The notes: generated by a model not told the origin, from the letters alone. A stretch of 35,508 nucleotides of DNA from Desulfobacteraceae bacterium (GCA_003599885.1 QZKW01000062.1:1-35508), one strand, 5' to 3'. Positions 23,925 to 32,180 are shown, counted from the first letter of the stretch. A program made the numbers and translations.

Positions 23925-24923
23925 TCAGACCACCACCCGGTTCCTTCCATTCCGTTTGGCCCTGTACAGGTTTTCATCCGCGCGGCGGATCAGAATTTCA
24001 ATTTCTTTTTCAATATCCGATTCAATCCGGTCATGGCTGATGCCGATGCTGATGGTCACCGGCGCGTCCACTTCCTTAATATCCATGACCGCCTTCCGGA
24101 TTTTTTCGCCGATCATGTGCAAAAAATCCGGATTCACGGAAGAAAGAAATACGATGAATTCCTCACCGCCGAACCGCCCCAGAACATCGGCGGCGCGGAT
24201 GTTGAGTTTGATGGTGGCCGACACCAGCCGAAGGACCTTATCCCCGTATAGGTGGCCGAATGTGTCGTTGACTTTTTTAAAATGATCCAGATCGATCATC
24301 ATGATCCCCACCGTCGTCTGGTTGCGCTGGGCCACATGACCGAGGGTTTTCATCATGTTGAACATCCCCCTCCGGTTGAAGGTCCGGGTCAGGGTGTCAA
24401 AATTGGTCTGGACCGACATGCGGCGGTTGTCATCCCACAGACGGCGGATGGTTTCCCCGATGAGTTCGAGTTCCATGGTTGCCAGGCCGTGGTGATGGAG
24501 TTTTTCAAACAGCAGGCTGATATGGGCATGTTCCTTGTCGGGAATGATGATTTCATCACCCAGAACGTTGAAATATTGAAGCAGGTTTTCAAACGACGGG
24601 TGCAGGAGATAGAATTCCAGTTTGAACGCGACCAGGAAGGACATGGGGATATCCATCCGTGTGCGGGTTTTCTCAATCAGGTCGTGAATTTTTTTAAGGA
24701 TGGTTTGCAGTTCACCCAGGATTTCCTCAGGATTGTCAAACACCGTCGGCAGCATTCCGGATTCGGCCCATGAACGGAATGTTTCCGCATTCTGTTTTTT
24801 ATCCCTGGCGATACCCGCCCAGAAAGATATCATGTCCTCATCCGTTACGTTCATGGACAGATGATCATATACCTGCGCGGCATCCTGAAAGATCCTCTCA
24901 CACTTAAAGATAATCCCGGCCAT
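23925..24923 (-). CDS. Diguanylate cyclase with ferritin-like N-terminal domain
   Basis: A 332-residue protein. The C-terminal half is an active-looking GGDEF domain: DLDHFKKVNDTFGHLYGD and RFGGEEF, with the inhibitory site R-A-A-D exactly five residues before GGEEF. It should make cyclic di-GMP and be product-inhibited. The N-terminal ~165 residues are helical with a rubrerythrin-like pattern (CERIFQDAAQVYDHL, SFWAGIARDKKQNAETF, HHHGLATMELE), suggesting a degenerate ferritin-like or hemerythrin-like sensor. GAGGAG six bases before the ATG at 24923 decides the start over an in-frame ATG at 24959. It is convergent with the hybrid kinase (28-bp gap) and follows the DUF1304 gene on the same strand. 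Confidence 0.9.
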   Translation of the reverse strand: MAGIIFKCERIFQDAAQVYDHLSMNVTDEDMISFWAGIARDKKQNAETFRSWAESGMLPTVFDNPEEILGELQTILKKIHDLIEKTRTRMDIPMSFLVAFKLEFYLLHPSFENLLQYFNVLGDEIIIPDKEHAHISLLFEKLHHHGLATMELELIGETIRRLWDDNRRMSVQTNFDTLTRTFNRRGMFNMMKTLGHVAQRNQTTVGIMMIDLDHFKKVNDTFGHLYGDKVLRLVSATIKLNIRAADVLGRFGGEEFIVFLSSVNPDFLHMIGEKIRKAVMDIKEVDAPVTISIGISHDRIESDIEKEIEILIRRADENLYRAKRNGRNRVVV

Positions 24924-24973
24924 TATTTTCTCCTCTTCATTTCCCATAGCGAACCCCATCTGGAGGTTTTATT

Positions 24974-25330
24974 TCAGGACAGCAGCAGGAGCGCCAGTCC
25001 GATGGCTGCCGGAACCGCCTGGATAAACAGGATTTTCCGGCTGGCCGTGGCCGCGCCGTATAACCCGGCAACCAGAACGCAGACGAGAAAGAAAATCTTC
25101 ACGCTGTTTCCGGCAGCGCCCAAACTCAGACCCCAGAACAAACCGGCGGCCAGGAAGCCGTTGTAAAGTCCCTGATTCGCAGCCAGGACTTTGGTGGCGG
25201 CAGCAGCCTCCTTTTTTTGGCCAAATGCCCGGAGGCCTGCGGGTTTGTCCCAGAGGAACATTTCGAGCACGAGGATGTAAACATGCAGGAGGGCGATGAG
25301 GCCGATGAGGATGTTGGCAAGGATGGACAT
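24974..25330 (-). CDS. DUF1304-family small membrane protein
   Basis: A 118-residue protein with four predicted membrane helices. It carries the family's features: LHVYILVLEMFLWDKPAG, a cytoplasmic KKEAAAATKVLAANQGLYNGFLAAGL, and two further hydrophobic segments. AAAGGAG lies five bases before the ATG. Its function is unknown in the family. It ends 50 bp before the diguanylate cyclase start on the same strand, so the two may be co-transcribed. The dispersed repeat at 25353 begins directly upstream of it. Confidence 0.88.
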   Translation of the reverse strand: MSILANILIGLIALLHVYILVLEMFLWDKPAGLRAFGQKKEAAAATKVLAANQGLYNGFLAAGLFWGLSLGAAGNSVKIFFLVCVLVAGLYGAATASRKILFIQAVPAAIGLALLLLS

Positions 25331-25352
25331 GGATTCTCCTTTGGCTGTGGAT

Positions 25353-25618
25353 TTTCCCCCATTGCGATGCGGCCCTGAACCGAAGGTTTCCGTGGATCAC
25401 GGGGGCAAACTGTTTGAGCGGGCAAATGCCGAGTCATCTGCCGGTTGCGATAAACTGTATCGACACAACCAGGCCCGGCATTCCGATTGATCAGCGAGTT
25501 TTTGCCCACGCCGCGGGAGCCTGAAGGGGCAGGGGGATTTCCGCAGCGCACGGGCGGGTTTCTTTTGTTACTTTTCTTTGCCCGTCAAAGAAAAGTAAAA
25601 GGAGAAAAGTCGATTAAT
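25353..25618 (+). repeat. ~265-bp structured repeat, left copy
   Basis: Fills nearly all of the non-coding stretch between DUF1304 and the HNH gene. It matches the reverse complement of 26875-27143 in blocks: ATTGCGATGCGGCCCTGA, GGGGGCAAACTGTTTGAGCG, GCGAGTTTTTGCCCACGCC, TTTCCGCAGCGCACGGGC and GTCGATTAAT, with a variable ~90-bp centre. Near its inner end is a perfect 13-bp hairpin, TTACTTTTCTTTG (25568-25580) with its complement (25586-25598). Short ORFs in it are not credible genes. Confidence 0.85.
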
Positions 25619-25658
25619 AAGATATAACATATTGAATCACAAACAAAAAATTGCGCAG

Positions 25659-26552
25659 CTATATTTTGTCCGGTGCATTCAATTGTTCGCCACTGGTTTG
25701 TCCGTGGTGCAACTCCCGGTGACAGTTTGGACACAATGCGGCCGCATTCTCCACTGTGTCTTCTCCACCCTGACTGAGTGGCGTCCAATGGTGCGTTTCG
25801 AGATATGGCGTTCCGTCTGACCGCCGGATGAAAGGAGCTCTTTGCCCGCATCGTTCACAAATGCCTTTTGCACGACGAAAAACGGCTACTATGACATTAG
25901 GATTGCGCCTATAACCTACTGAGACAACTTGAACTCGTTCAGGGATTTTTACAGCCGACGCAAGCCTCTCGTGTAACTCATCGTCTGACAAGTTGACAGT
26001 CTCAGCAACGCTGGAAGAAAGTTCGGATTTGTATTGCTCCCGAGTCTCGACTGGAAGATTCACGCAATCACCAATGTCGTAGACTTCGCTCCACCCACCT
26101 GCTCTCGTTCTTTTCTTAAGAGGTAAGTCGTCGGACGCTTTCCGAAGGAGGCTTGTTGAGTGCAGTGAATCGAGTCGGCGCAATGAGCGGATAGTAACGA
26201 GATTCACCGATTTATTCGCGTTCCTGTCAAATCCCGTAAAGTGGCCGGCTTCTCCAGATTGATCCCGCTTGAGGATAGCAGCTACTTCTTCGCTTCGCTG
26301 TTCGGAAAGTTCCCTTTTGTCCTCCCAACGGATAATTTCTGCAGTGTAGCAAATTTGTGACAGGTTCTCAGTCGTCGATATGTATAGCCGTATCGGTGCG
26401 TCTGATGTCGGCTGTTGCTTTTTAAGGAATTTGATAACTTGCCCTTTGTAGGGCTGGAGAAAATATTCTCCGCCATTATGCGCATCCTGAGCTTGGATGA
26501 TTTCGGTAAGGACGCCATTGAATATCCCATTAATGAAGAGTGCATTGCTCAT
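25659..26552 (-). CDS. HNH endonuclease, possible modification-dependent restriction enzyme
   Basis: A 297-residue protein with a C-terminal McrA-like HNH nuclease: zinc Cys pairs C-E-R-C (232-235) and C-P-N-C (274-277), and catalytic THHWTPLSQGGEDT with N269 and H278. The upstream segment SVGYRRNPNVIVAVFRRAKG is the usual lead-in to this type. The N-terminal ~90 residues (LQPYKGQVIKFLKK, IRLYISTTENLSQICYTAEIIRW) look like a small barrel of the PUA/EVE/ASCH kind, which would make it a reader-plus-nuclease defence enzyme; that is inference. GGAGG lies just before the ATG. Base composition is more AT-rich than its neighbours, and the gene is flanked by inverted repeats, so it was probably acquired. 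No methylase is nearby. Confidence 0.88.
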   Translation of the reverse strand: MSNALFINGIFNGVLTEIIQAQDAHNGGEYFLQPYKGQVIKFLKKQQPTSDAPIRLYISTTENLSQICYTAEIIRWEDKRELSEQRSEEVAAILKRDQSGEAGHFTGFDRNANKSVNLVTIRSLRRLDSLHSTSLLRKASDDLPLKKRTRAGGWSEVYDIGDCVNLPVETREQYKSELSSSVAETVNLSDDELHERLASAVKIPERVQVVSVGYRRNPNVIVAVFRRAKGICERCGQRAPFIRRSDGTPYLETHHWTPLSQGGEDTVENAAALCPNCHRELHHGQTSGEQLNAPDKI

Positions 26553-26575
26553 TTGTCCTCCGGCGAACAGTGTTG

Positions 26576-26599
26576 ATACATGGAAATTATTCCATGTAT
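26576..26599. promoter_or_regulatory. Perfect palindrome upstream of the HNH gene
   Basis: ATACATGGAA (26576-26585) and TTCCATGTAT (26590-26599) form a perfect 10-bp inverted repeat with a 4-bp spacer, 24 bp upstream of the HNH start codon. The position suits an operator or a 5'-leader hairpin. The core TTCCATG/CATGGAA recurs at 26643-26649 and 26672-26678. Confidence 0.5.
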
Positions 26600-26631
26600 G
26601 CTGATATCAAGAGGGTAAACATGGGAAAAAA

Positions 26632-26692
26632 AGGTCAGCCTTTTCCATGTTTGTATTTCAATATCCAATAGCATGGAAAAAAGTTCTGACCT
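26632..26692. other. Compound inverted repeat upstream of the HNH gene
   Basis: AGGTCAG (26632-26638) plus TTTTCCATG (26641-26649) are mirrored by CATGGAAAA (26672-26680) plus CTGACCT (26686-26692). This makes a two-part imperfect palindrome of about 60 bp that reuses the motif of 26576-26599. It is non-coding, and may be a regulatory site or the trace of an insertion end. The remaining sequence to 26875 shows no gene. Confidence 0.5.
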
Positions 26693-26874
26693 GAATTTCA
26701 AGCTGGCGGGCCAATCTGACATCAAAACTGCCGACCACGGGCCATAACGAAGTTACGATGCCTCAGTATCACTTAACATCCTAACATGTAAAGAATATTT
26801 TTTTGTCTTTGGATGGGCGGTGAGGAAAAGGAATGAAATCGGTTCTGTTCTGATTTCCGGGAACAGACTGTATA

Positions 26875-27143
26875 ATTAATCGACTTTCTTCCCTCTACTT
26901 TTCTTTTGCGGGAAAAGAAAAGTAGCAAAAGAAACCCGGCCCGTGCGCTGCGGAAACCCCCCTGACGCCTCCGGTTTCCGTGGCGTGGGCAAAAACTCGC
27001 TGACAAAGTTTGAGTGCCGGAGGGCGATATTTCGAAAGTGTCTGTCGAAACCTAAAGGTTTATTGGTTTTTAGCCGCTCAAACAGTTTGCCCCCGTATTC
27101 CACGGAAACCATCGGGTCAGGGCCGCATCGCAATGGGCAAAAA
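26875..27143 (-). repeat. ~265-bp structured repeat, right copy (inverted)
   Basis: The reverse-oriented partner of 25353-25618, sharing its end blocks and differing in the central ~90 bp. Its hairpin is CTACTTTTCTTTT (26895-26907) with the complement at 26913-26925. Compared with the left copy, two stem pairs changed on both sides, so pairing is preserved. The repeat's outer end lies 43 bp from the stop codon of the glycyl-radical enzyme gene. Confidence 0.85.
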
Positions 27144-27185
27144 ATACCGGAAGCGACAGAACTGCGGGTGAGTTTTTCAGATGGG

Positions 27186-30100
27186 TTATAATCCGTATTC
27201 CGCTCGTTCAATTAATTCCATCTGAATGTCCCGGTTGAGCATCACAAAATAGGCGTTGTAGCCGGAAATGCGCACCATCAGGTGCCGGTATAGTTCCGGA
27301 TGGGCCATGGCGTCCCTGAGCATTTCCGATGTGACCACATTGAACTGGAGCTGCATGCCGTTCAGTTCAAAATAGGTTTTCACATAGGAAGCCATGATGC
27401 CCACGTTCTTCTCCCGGCTGTCCTCTTCGCTCAGATTGATTTTGACGTTAAAAGCGATGTTGTTGTCCATGGATTCCGGGGGAAGCTTTGCCACGTCCCG
27501 GATATTGTCCAGAAAGTTGGCGGACGCTGACGGATGGGGCGTAAGTCCGGGTGTGAAGGCTTTTCCTTTGCGGCGGCCTGACGGCAGGGCCCCGGAAAGA
27601 GAACCATAGGCCACGTGCTGGGACATGGACCAGAAGCCGGTGGTGTAGGGGCCGCCCCGGAAATTTTTGTGTTTGCCGTGGATTTCATGGACCGTGCGGG
27701 CCACCCGGTCGGCCATGGCAAGGGCTTCCGGATCACCGGACCCGAATTTGGGAACCTGTTTGTCGATCATGGCCGATAGGGTTGCATCATGGTTGAAATC
27801 ATCGTCAATGGCGTGTTTCAGCCGCGCAAAGGACACGGCTTTCTGGTCATACACCAGACGCTTGATGGCCATCAGGGAATCGGCCACATCCGCCAGCCCG
27901 ATATTGGAGGTTCCGGATGAATTGTAAGTCGCCCCGCCACGGGTCACATCTGTTGCCGATTCCACCGGGCCCTGCATAAGGGCGCTTAACAGCGGCGTGG
28001 GCCGATAGCGGGCGTGAATTTCCGCCAGCAGGTTGTTGAAGGTGATGGCCTGTTCAATAAGAAACTCCAGCTGTGTCGCGTAAGCAGTATAAAAATCCTC
28101 GAATTCCGGAAAGTCGCCGGCTTCCACCCGGCCGGTTTCCGTTCCCGGCCGCCAACGCATAAGCGGGTGATGTCCGTTGTGCAGGGCCATTTCCAGAGGG
28201 GCCACCAGGTTGAACAGGATGGCCCCCGTGTGTCCCATATGCTTGCCGGAAATGGTGGGCTCGACGCATCCGGTGGCGGACCAGTCCCGGATATCTTCTA
28301 TGGGATATCCGTGCCGGGCAAGGGCCGAAAACACCGCTTTGTCGTTGTGCAGGGAAGGGGTTCCGGCAGTAATGATGTTGACCTCGCACAGGCGTCTTAA
28401 ATAGGTGTCGGTGTTGATGCCCGGATGGAATCGGGCATTGACGTTTACATCCCGGAGCCCGAGCATTTCGGCGGCTTTGAGCATGATATAGGTCATGTCG
28501 TTGACACCGTCTTTGCCGTCAGGAGTGACGCCTCCCAGGGTCAGGGCCTGGGTGGAGGATGCGCCGCCGAAAAGGTAGTTGCCGATGTCCGGGGAAAGGG
28601 GCAGGTGGTCCGAGAGTCTCAGAAACAGGCAGCCGATGAGTTCAATGGCATAGCGGATATAATCGGAACGTTCGGAATCGGTTTTCAGTTTTTCCATATC
28701 CGAAAGAAAATAGGGCTGGAGCCACTGGTCCAGGCGGCCAAAGGACAATCCGGTGTTGGCGTTTTCCATGTTGATGGCGATCCAGACCATGTTGACGCAG
28801 TTGACGGCTTCGTCCAAGGTCAAGGCGGGTAGTCTGGGAATTTTGGCGCAGATGTCGACAAGACGCAGCAGCTCCGCCCGGCGCTTGGGATCGGTTGCGG
28901 TTTCCGCCTGTTTTCGCGCAGTTTCAGACAGATTGGCAGCCTGGGCGTCAAGCCCGCTCAGTACAATGCGCATGGCGGTCAGGGAGTTTTTTCCGGAAGG
29001 TTCCAGGCCGGGATTACTCATGCGACGGTCAATGTCTTCCCTGATCCCATTGGTGCCTTTTTCCAGAATTTTCCGGAAATCCGGGATGGTGTGGGAAATG
29101 CCCACGGATTTCCATACAAAATAGGCCACCCACCGTTCCTCGATTTTCTGGCACAGGGGATGGTTGTGGCTGGTGCGGACCCATTCCCGGAAATTCCGCC
29201 TGAGCCAGAAAGGGAAAATGTCGTGATGGAGTTTGCGGGCGGTTTCCGTTGAAATGGCATAGGGGGTGAGCATTCGCTTGTCGATGGATCCCAGTTCCCC
29301 CCAGGCCATGGTTCCCTGTGCGTCCGGGTAGATGACAACGCCGATAACGTCATGGGTGGTGGTGGTGCCGGCAACCAGATCGTCTTCGCGGATGACGGGT
29401 TTTTTGTGATTCATGAGATGGTAAAAAGCCTCTGCATGACGGCTCTCAGGGTCATGGGGATTCCCCTGGCGGTCGGTTTCAAATCCGTTTTCACGGAACC
29501 ACGCAGTGAGAAGTTCGGCCCGTTCCGGACAGATTTCGGGCTTTGCGCTGAAAAACTGGTCATGAAATTTTTTTAGTCGGGGGAAATCTTCAATGCCGTA
29601 ACCGGACAGATAGGGATCGGGCAGAAACCGGACACCAGGGTCAATGGTTTCTGCGGCCATCCGGTATTTCCGACGGTTTGCAAGTTCTGCCGATAGTCGG
29701 GGCTGATTTTCGGGAAAGGAGCGAAGCCGTTCAGCCACATCTCTCCGCTGGATTTTTTCCAACATTTTCTGATGGGTCTTTCCCATGAGCAGCGAGACCA
29801 GATAATTGAACAACTGAAGGCACGACAGGTTGCCGTCTAAAATCATCCGGTTTTTTAAAATCAGGTTCAGCACTTCATTGGGAGTAGTCCGGAACATCTC
29901 AAGGAGGGCGGATTCATCCTGAAAACTAAGGATAGCGTCGGCGTTTTCCGGAATCCCGCGTTTTACCGACATTTTTCCGTTTTTAAACACCGCCGCCTGG
30001 CACACGCTCCCGGTTTCCGTTTGAAAACCAATGGTGAAATTAATCCAGCCGTCGGTCCCTTTGAGATAAAGGTTCAGGGAAGGCCGCTGGTTAAACAGCA

Positions 30101-30227
30101 CGGCCATGAGGGAAAGCAGGGCATGGGCCATGGAGTCAAACATAAACCGTTTTCCTTTGCCGGAAAATTTCAGGGCCGGGACGACCAGAAGGGAGGTCAG
30201 TAGTTGTTGAAAAGGGGTTGGGTTCAT
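27186..30227 (-). CDS. Glycyl-radical enzyme (PFL-like eliminase) with N-terminal extension
   Basis: A 1013-residue oxygen-sensitive radical enzyme. The glycyl-radical loop is VRISGYNAYF with Gly989, and the thiyl-radical loop is ATGCVEP with Cys654 and Glu656. The Cys-to-Gly spacing of 335 matches diol dehydratase/choline-lyase type members. C-x-E marks the eliminases (dehydratases, C-N lyases), not pyruvate formate-lyase, which has two adjacent Cys. About 165 extra N-terminal residues include FDSMAHALLSLMAVLFNQRP and GWINFTIGFQTETGSVCQAAVFKNG, resembling an SCP2-type lipid-binding fold. No radical-SAM activating enzyme is within the window. The start has GAGG eight bases upstream and lies 55 bp after the TetR gene, so the two are likely one operon. 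Substrate unknown, possibly hydrophobic. Confidence 0.92.
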   Translation of the reverse strand: MNPTPFQQLLTSLLVVPALKFSGKGKRFMFDSMAHALLSLMAVLFNQRPSLNLYLKGTDGWINFTIGFQTETGSVCQAAVFKNGKMSVKRGIPENADAILSFQDESALLEMFRTTPNEVLNLILKNRMILDGNLSCLQLFNYLVSLLMGKTHQKMLEKIQRRDVAERLRSFPENQPRLSAELANRRKYRMAAETIDPGVRFLPDPYLSGYGIEDFPRLKKFHDQFFSAKPEICPERAELLTAWFRENGFETDRQGNPHDPESRHAEAFYHLMNHKKPVIREDDLVAGTTTTHDVIGVVIYPDAQGTMAWGELGSIDKRMLTPYAISTETARKLHHDIFPFWLRRNFREWVRTSHNHPLCQKIEERWVAYFVWKSVGISHTIPDFRKILEKGTNGIREDIDRRMSNPGLEPSGKNSLTAMRIVLSGLDAQAANLSETARKQAETATDPKRRAELLRLVDICAKIPRLPALTLDEAVNCVNMVWIAINMENANTGLSFGRLDQWLQPYFLSDMEKLKTDSERSDYIRYAIELIGCLFLRLSDHLPLSPDIGNYLFGGASSTQALTLGGVTPDGKDGVNDMTYIMLKAAEMLGLRDVNVNARFHPGINTDTYLRRLCEVNIITAGTPSLHNDKAVFSALARHGYPIEDIRDWSATGCVEPTISGKHMGHTGAILFNLVAPLEMALHNGHHPLMRWRPGTETGRVEAGDFPEFEDFYTAYATQLEFLIEQAITFNNLLAEIHARYRPTPLLSALMQGPVESATDVTRGGATYNSSGTSNIGLADVADSLMAIKRLVYDQKAVSFARLKHAIDDDFNHDATLSAMIDKQVPKFGSGDPEALAMADRVARTVHEIHGKHKNFRGGPYTTGFWSMSQHVAYGSLSGALPSGRRKGKAFTPGLTPHPSASANFLDNIRDVAKLPPESMDNNIAFNVKINLSEEDSREKNVGIMASYVKTYFELNGMQLQFNVVTSEMLRDAMAHPELYRHLMVRISGYNAYFVMLNRDIQMELIERAEYGL

Positions 30228-30282
30228 AGGGGGTGCCTCATATTATAAATGATGAATGATAAGTGATGAATGATGAAGCTAT

Positions 30283-30963
30283 TTATGACTTACCGGGTTT
30301 CGCAGTATCATCAGCACGGATACCAAGGAATTTTTCAAGCAGGTCCCCGACCAGTCTGTTGATGAGCATATCGGCGGCCGCCTCAACTTCCTGAAGTACG
30401 CGGCTGTTGTAAAGATTGACCATGCCATGCAGCGCGCTCCATAAGGCGATGGTGGCATATCCGGCGTCTTCCTCAGACAAAGAGGCTCTTGCCTGGATGG
30501 ATGCATTGTATGACATGATGGCTTGTGTCGTGATGTCGGCCACCTGAAGAGCGGTCTGTTTTTCGATGGCCGCCGCAGGTTCCATGGGCGTGTTTTTGTA
30601 ATCAGCAAATTTGGGGGTGTTCCGGCTGAACATGATCTCATAATAGTCCGGATTGCCCACCCCGAAATCCACATAGGCGCGCATCATGGCCGAAAGTTTG
30701 TCCGGCTCAGGCACAGGGGATGCGGCGATTTCCTGAAACCGGTCGCACAGCATCTGAAAGCCGTTGGTCTGGATGGCCAGATACAGTTCATCCTTATTAT
30801 TATAATAATTGTAGATGTTGGCGGCGGTCATGCCAAGGCGCAGGGCGAGTTTGCGCATGGAGAGCACATCGAACCCGTCGTCACACATCATGGCAAGGGC
30901 CGTGTCCAGAATATTCTTTTTTACGGTTTCCACCTCAACGGCGGATCGAACAGGTTTTGGCAC
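30283..30963 (-). CDS. TetR/AcrR-family transcriptional regulator
   Basis: A 226-residue repressor-type protein. The N-terminal helix-turn-helix reads KKNILDTALAMMCDDGFDVLSMRKLALRL then GMTAANIYNYYNNKDELYLAI, the TetR hallmark. The C-terminal ligand domain includes VDFGVGNPDYYEIMF and ATIALWSALHGMVNLYNSR. The start is GTG at 30963 with AAAGGA ten bases upstream. A perfect operator lies at 31000-31024, so autoregulation is likely. It is directly upstream of the glycyl-radical enzyme on the same strand and probably controls it in response to the substrate or a related ligand. A tandem GATGAATGAT sequence fills the short gap between the two genes. Confidence 0.93.
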   Translation of the reverse strand: MPKPVRSAVEVETVKKNILDTALAMMCDDGFDVLSMRKLALRLGMTAANIYNYYNNKDELYLAIQTNGFQMLCDRFQEIAASPVPEPDKLSAMMRAYVDFGVGNPDYYEIMFSRNTPKFADYKNTPMEPAAAIEKQTALQVADITTQAIMSYNASIQARASLSEEDAGYATIALWSALHGMVNLYNSRVLQEVEAAADMLINRLVGDLLEKFLGIRADDTAKPGKS

Positions 30964-30999
30964 AGTATGAAATTCCTTTGAAATAGTTTATTAAACGAT

Positions 31000-31024
31000 G
31001 TTAATTTAACGCTGTTAAATTAAC
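31000..31024. promoter_or_regulatory. Probable TetR operator
   Basis: GTTAATTTAAC and GTTAAATTAAC form a perfect 11-bp inverted repeat with a GCT spacer. It ends 37 bp before the TetR start codon, where the promoter must be. Size and symmetry are typical of TetR operators. Confidence 0.8.
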
Positions 31025-31322
31025 TTGTCAACAGGTATTCTTTGCTGTTTGCAGTTCCAGTTTTTTATCTCTTCGTGTTTTATTCCTGGGGCTGTTTCAG
31101 GCTAAAAGAGTATTTTTCATGAAACAATTATTTGTATTGAAAATGATGCTTAATAACTGAAAGATAAAATCACTCCGAATTAAATAATATGACAGGCGCA
31201 ACACCCGGTTTTTGACACAAAGCTGAACAGTGTTTGCATGAAAAAACCGGGTTAAAATAAGTAAAAATGGTGGGCCTCAACGGCTTTCCAATCCGCTAAA
31301 CAGATAACAGGGGGAGGGGATT
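31025..31322. other. Divergent intergenic region with an 11-bp inverted repeat
   Basis: No gene was found between the TetR operator and the lipase. ACCCGGTTTTT (31203-31213) and AAAAACCGGGT (31242-31252) form a perfect 11-bp inverted repeat with a 28-nt loop, about 70 bp before the lipase ATG. No U-run follows, so it is more likely a leader structure or regulator site than a terminator. Confidence 0.45.
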
Positions 31323-32180
31323 ATGAAAAAAATACTTGTAATGGCGATGGGTTTGTTTTTGTTATCCACAGCGACACTGTATGCGAAGTCTTTTGATCTG
31401 GTGTTGCTTCACGGCTTGACCAACAAACACGCATGGAGCGATTCTTTTTTAAGCAAATGCGCCGAGATCTGGGGTTCAGGAAATGTCTATGTGATCTATA
31501 CCAATGAATCCACCCGCGTCTGGACCCGGAGCATCGGCGGCCGGACGGTTTATTTCTGCGGTGAAAACGATTTTACAGCCGGCGACGACTATATCTGGGA
31601 CCAGTCGGCCCTGATGCGCACCAAAATTGTCAAACTTCAGGGATCATACGGTCTGAGCGCCAAATTCAATGTCATTGCCCACAGCATGGGCGGACTGGTT
31701 TCCCGGTATTACGCCAAGCAATATCCTTATACCATGGCCGGGTTGGTGACGCTGGGAACGCCGCACCATGGTTCTTCTCTGGCCACTGCCGCTGACTTTA
31801 TGTTCCTGAGCTATTTTGTCGGTGCGGCGCACGCCATGGACCACCTGAAACCGGCATGGGTGAAAGGCACGTTTAACACAACCCTTGCGCCCATCAATTC
31901 CACACCGCTGGCCGATGGCCAGAAAGTCTGGACCATTGTGGGCGACGCAGACGGCTGGGACTGTTTTGGCTGGGGGGGTGAACTGTTCGCCGGATGGCCG
32001 ATTCTGGGGATCGCGGAAGGAGACAATGACGGGCTTGTCTCTCACCAGTCCGCCATGCTGTCGGGTGTCGATAATCACAATGGTGATGCGAATACGGCTG
32101 GTTTTTTCTGGAGTTACGACCATATGGATCTCGTGCAAAATGCCAGTGTAGCAACATTGGCTGCCTCAAAATTAAGGTAA
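31323..32180 (+). CDS. Exported triacylglycerol lipase-like alpha/beta hydrolase
   Basis: A 285-residue secreted or periplasmic lipase/esterase. The signal peptide is MKKILVMAMGLFLLSTATLYA-K. The mature chain starts with the oxyanion motif VLLHGLTN. The nucleophile elbow is AHSMGGLVSRYYA with Ser121, followed by VTLGTPHHGSSLA, a strong mark of family I lipases and PGAP1-like hydrolases. The likely acid is Asp236 in EGDNDGLVS, and the base is His267 in YDHMDLV. Cys residues at CAEIW, YFCGEN and WDCFGW could form a disulphide. GGGGAGGGG lies just before the ATG. It is followed by a strong terminator, so it is monocistronic. It could supply fatty acids as a growth substrate. Confidence 0.9.
   Translation: MKKILVMAMGLFLLSTATLYAKSFDLVLLHGLTNKHAWSDSFLSKCAEIWGSGNVYVIYTNESTRVWTRSIGGRTVYFCGENDFTAGDDYIWDQSALMRTKIVKLQGSYGLSAKFNVIAHSMGGLVSRYYAKQYPYTMAGLVTLGTPHHGSSLATAADFMFLSYFVGAAHAMDHLKPAWVKGTFNTTLAPINSTPLADGQKVWTIVGDADGWDCFGWGGELFAGWPILGIAEGDNDGLVSHQSAMLSGVDNHNGDANTAGFFWSYDHMDLVQNASVATLAASKLR

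Noticed and set aside
24252-24773. 173-residue plus-strand frame opposite the diguanylate cyclase
   Set aside because: Shadow of a well-supported GGDEF gene.
25126-25551. Protein-coding frames inside the ~265-bp repeat copies
   Set aside because: Frames differ between the two copies and do not show conserved protein sequence across the variable centre; the conserved features are DNA-level blocks and a hairpin.
30244-30276. GATGAATGAT-type tandem sequence as a CRISPR or functional repeat array
   Set aside because: Only a short, imperfect low-complexity stretch; a similar one is at about 1670-1691. No spacer pattern.
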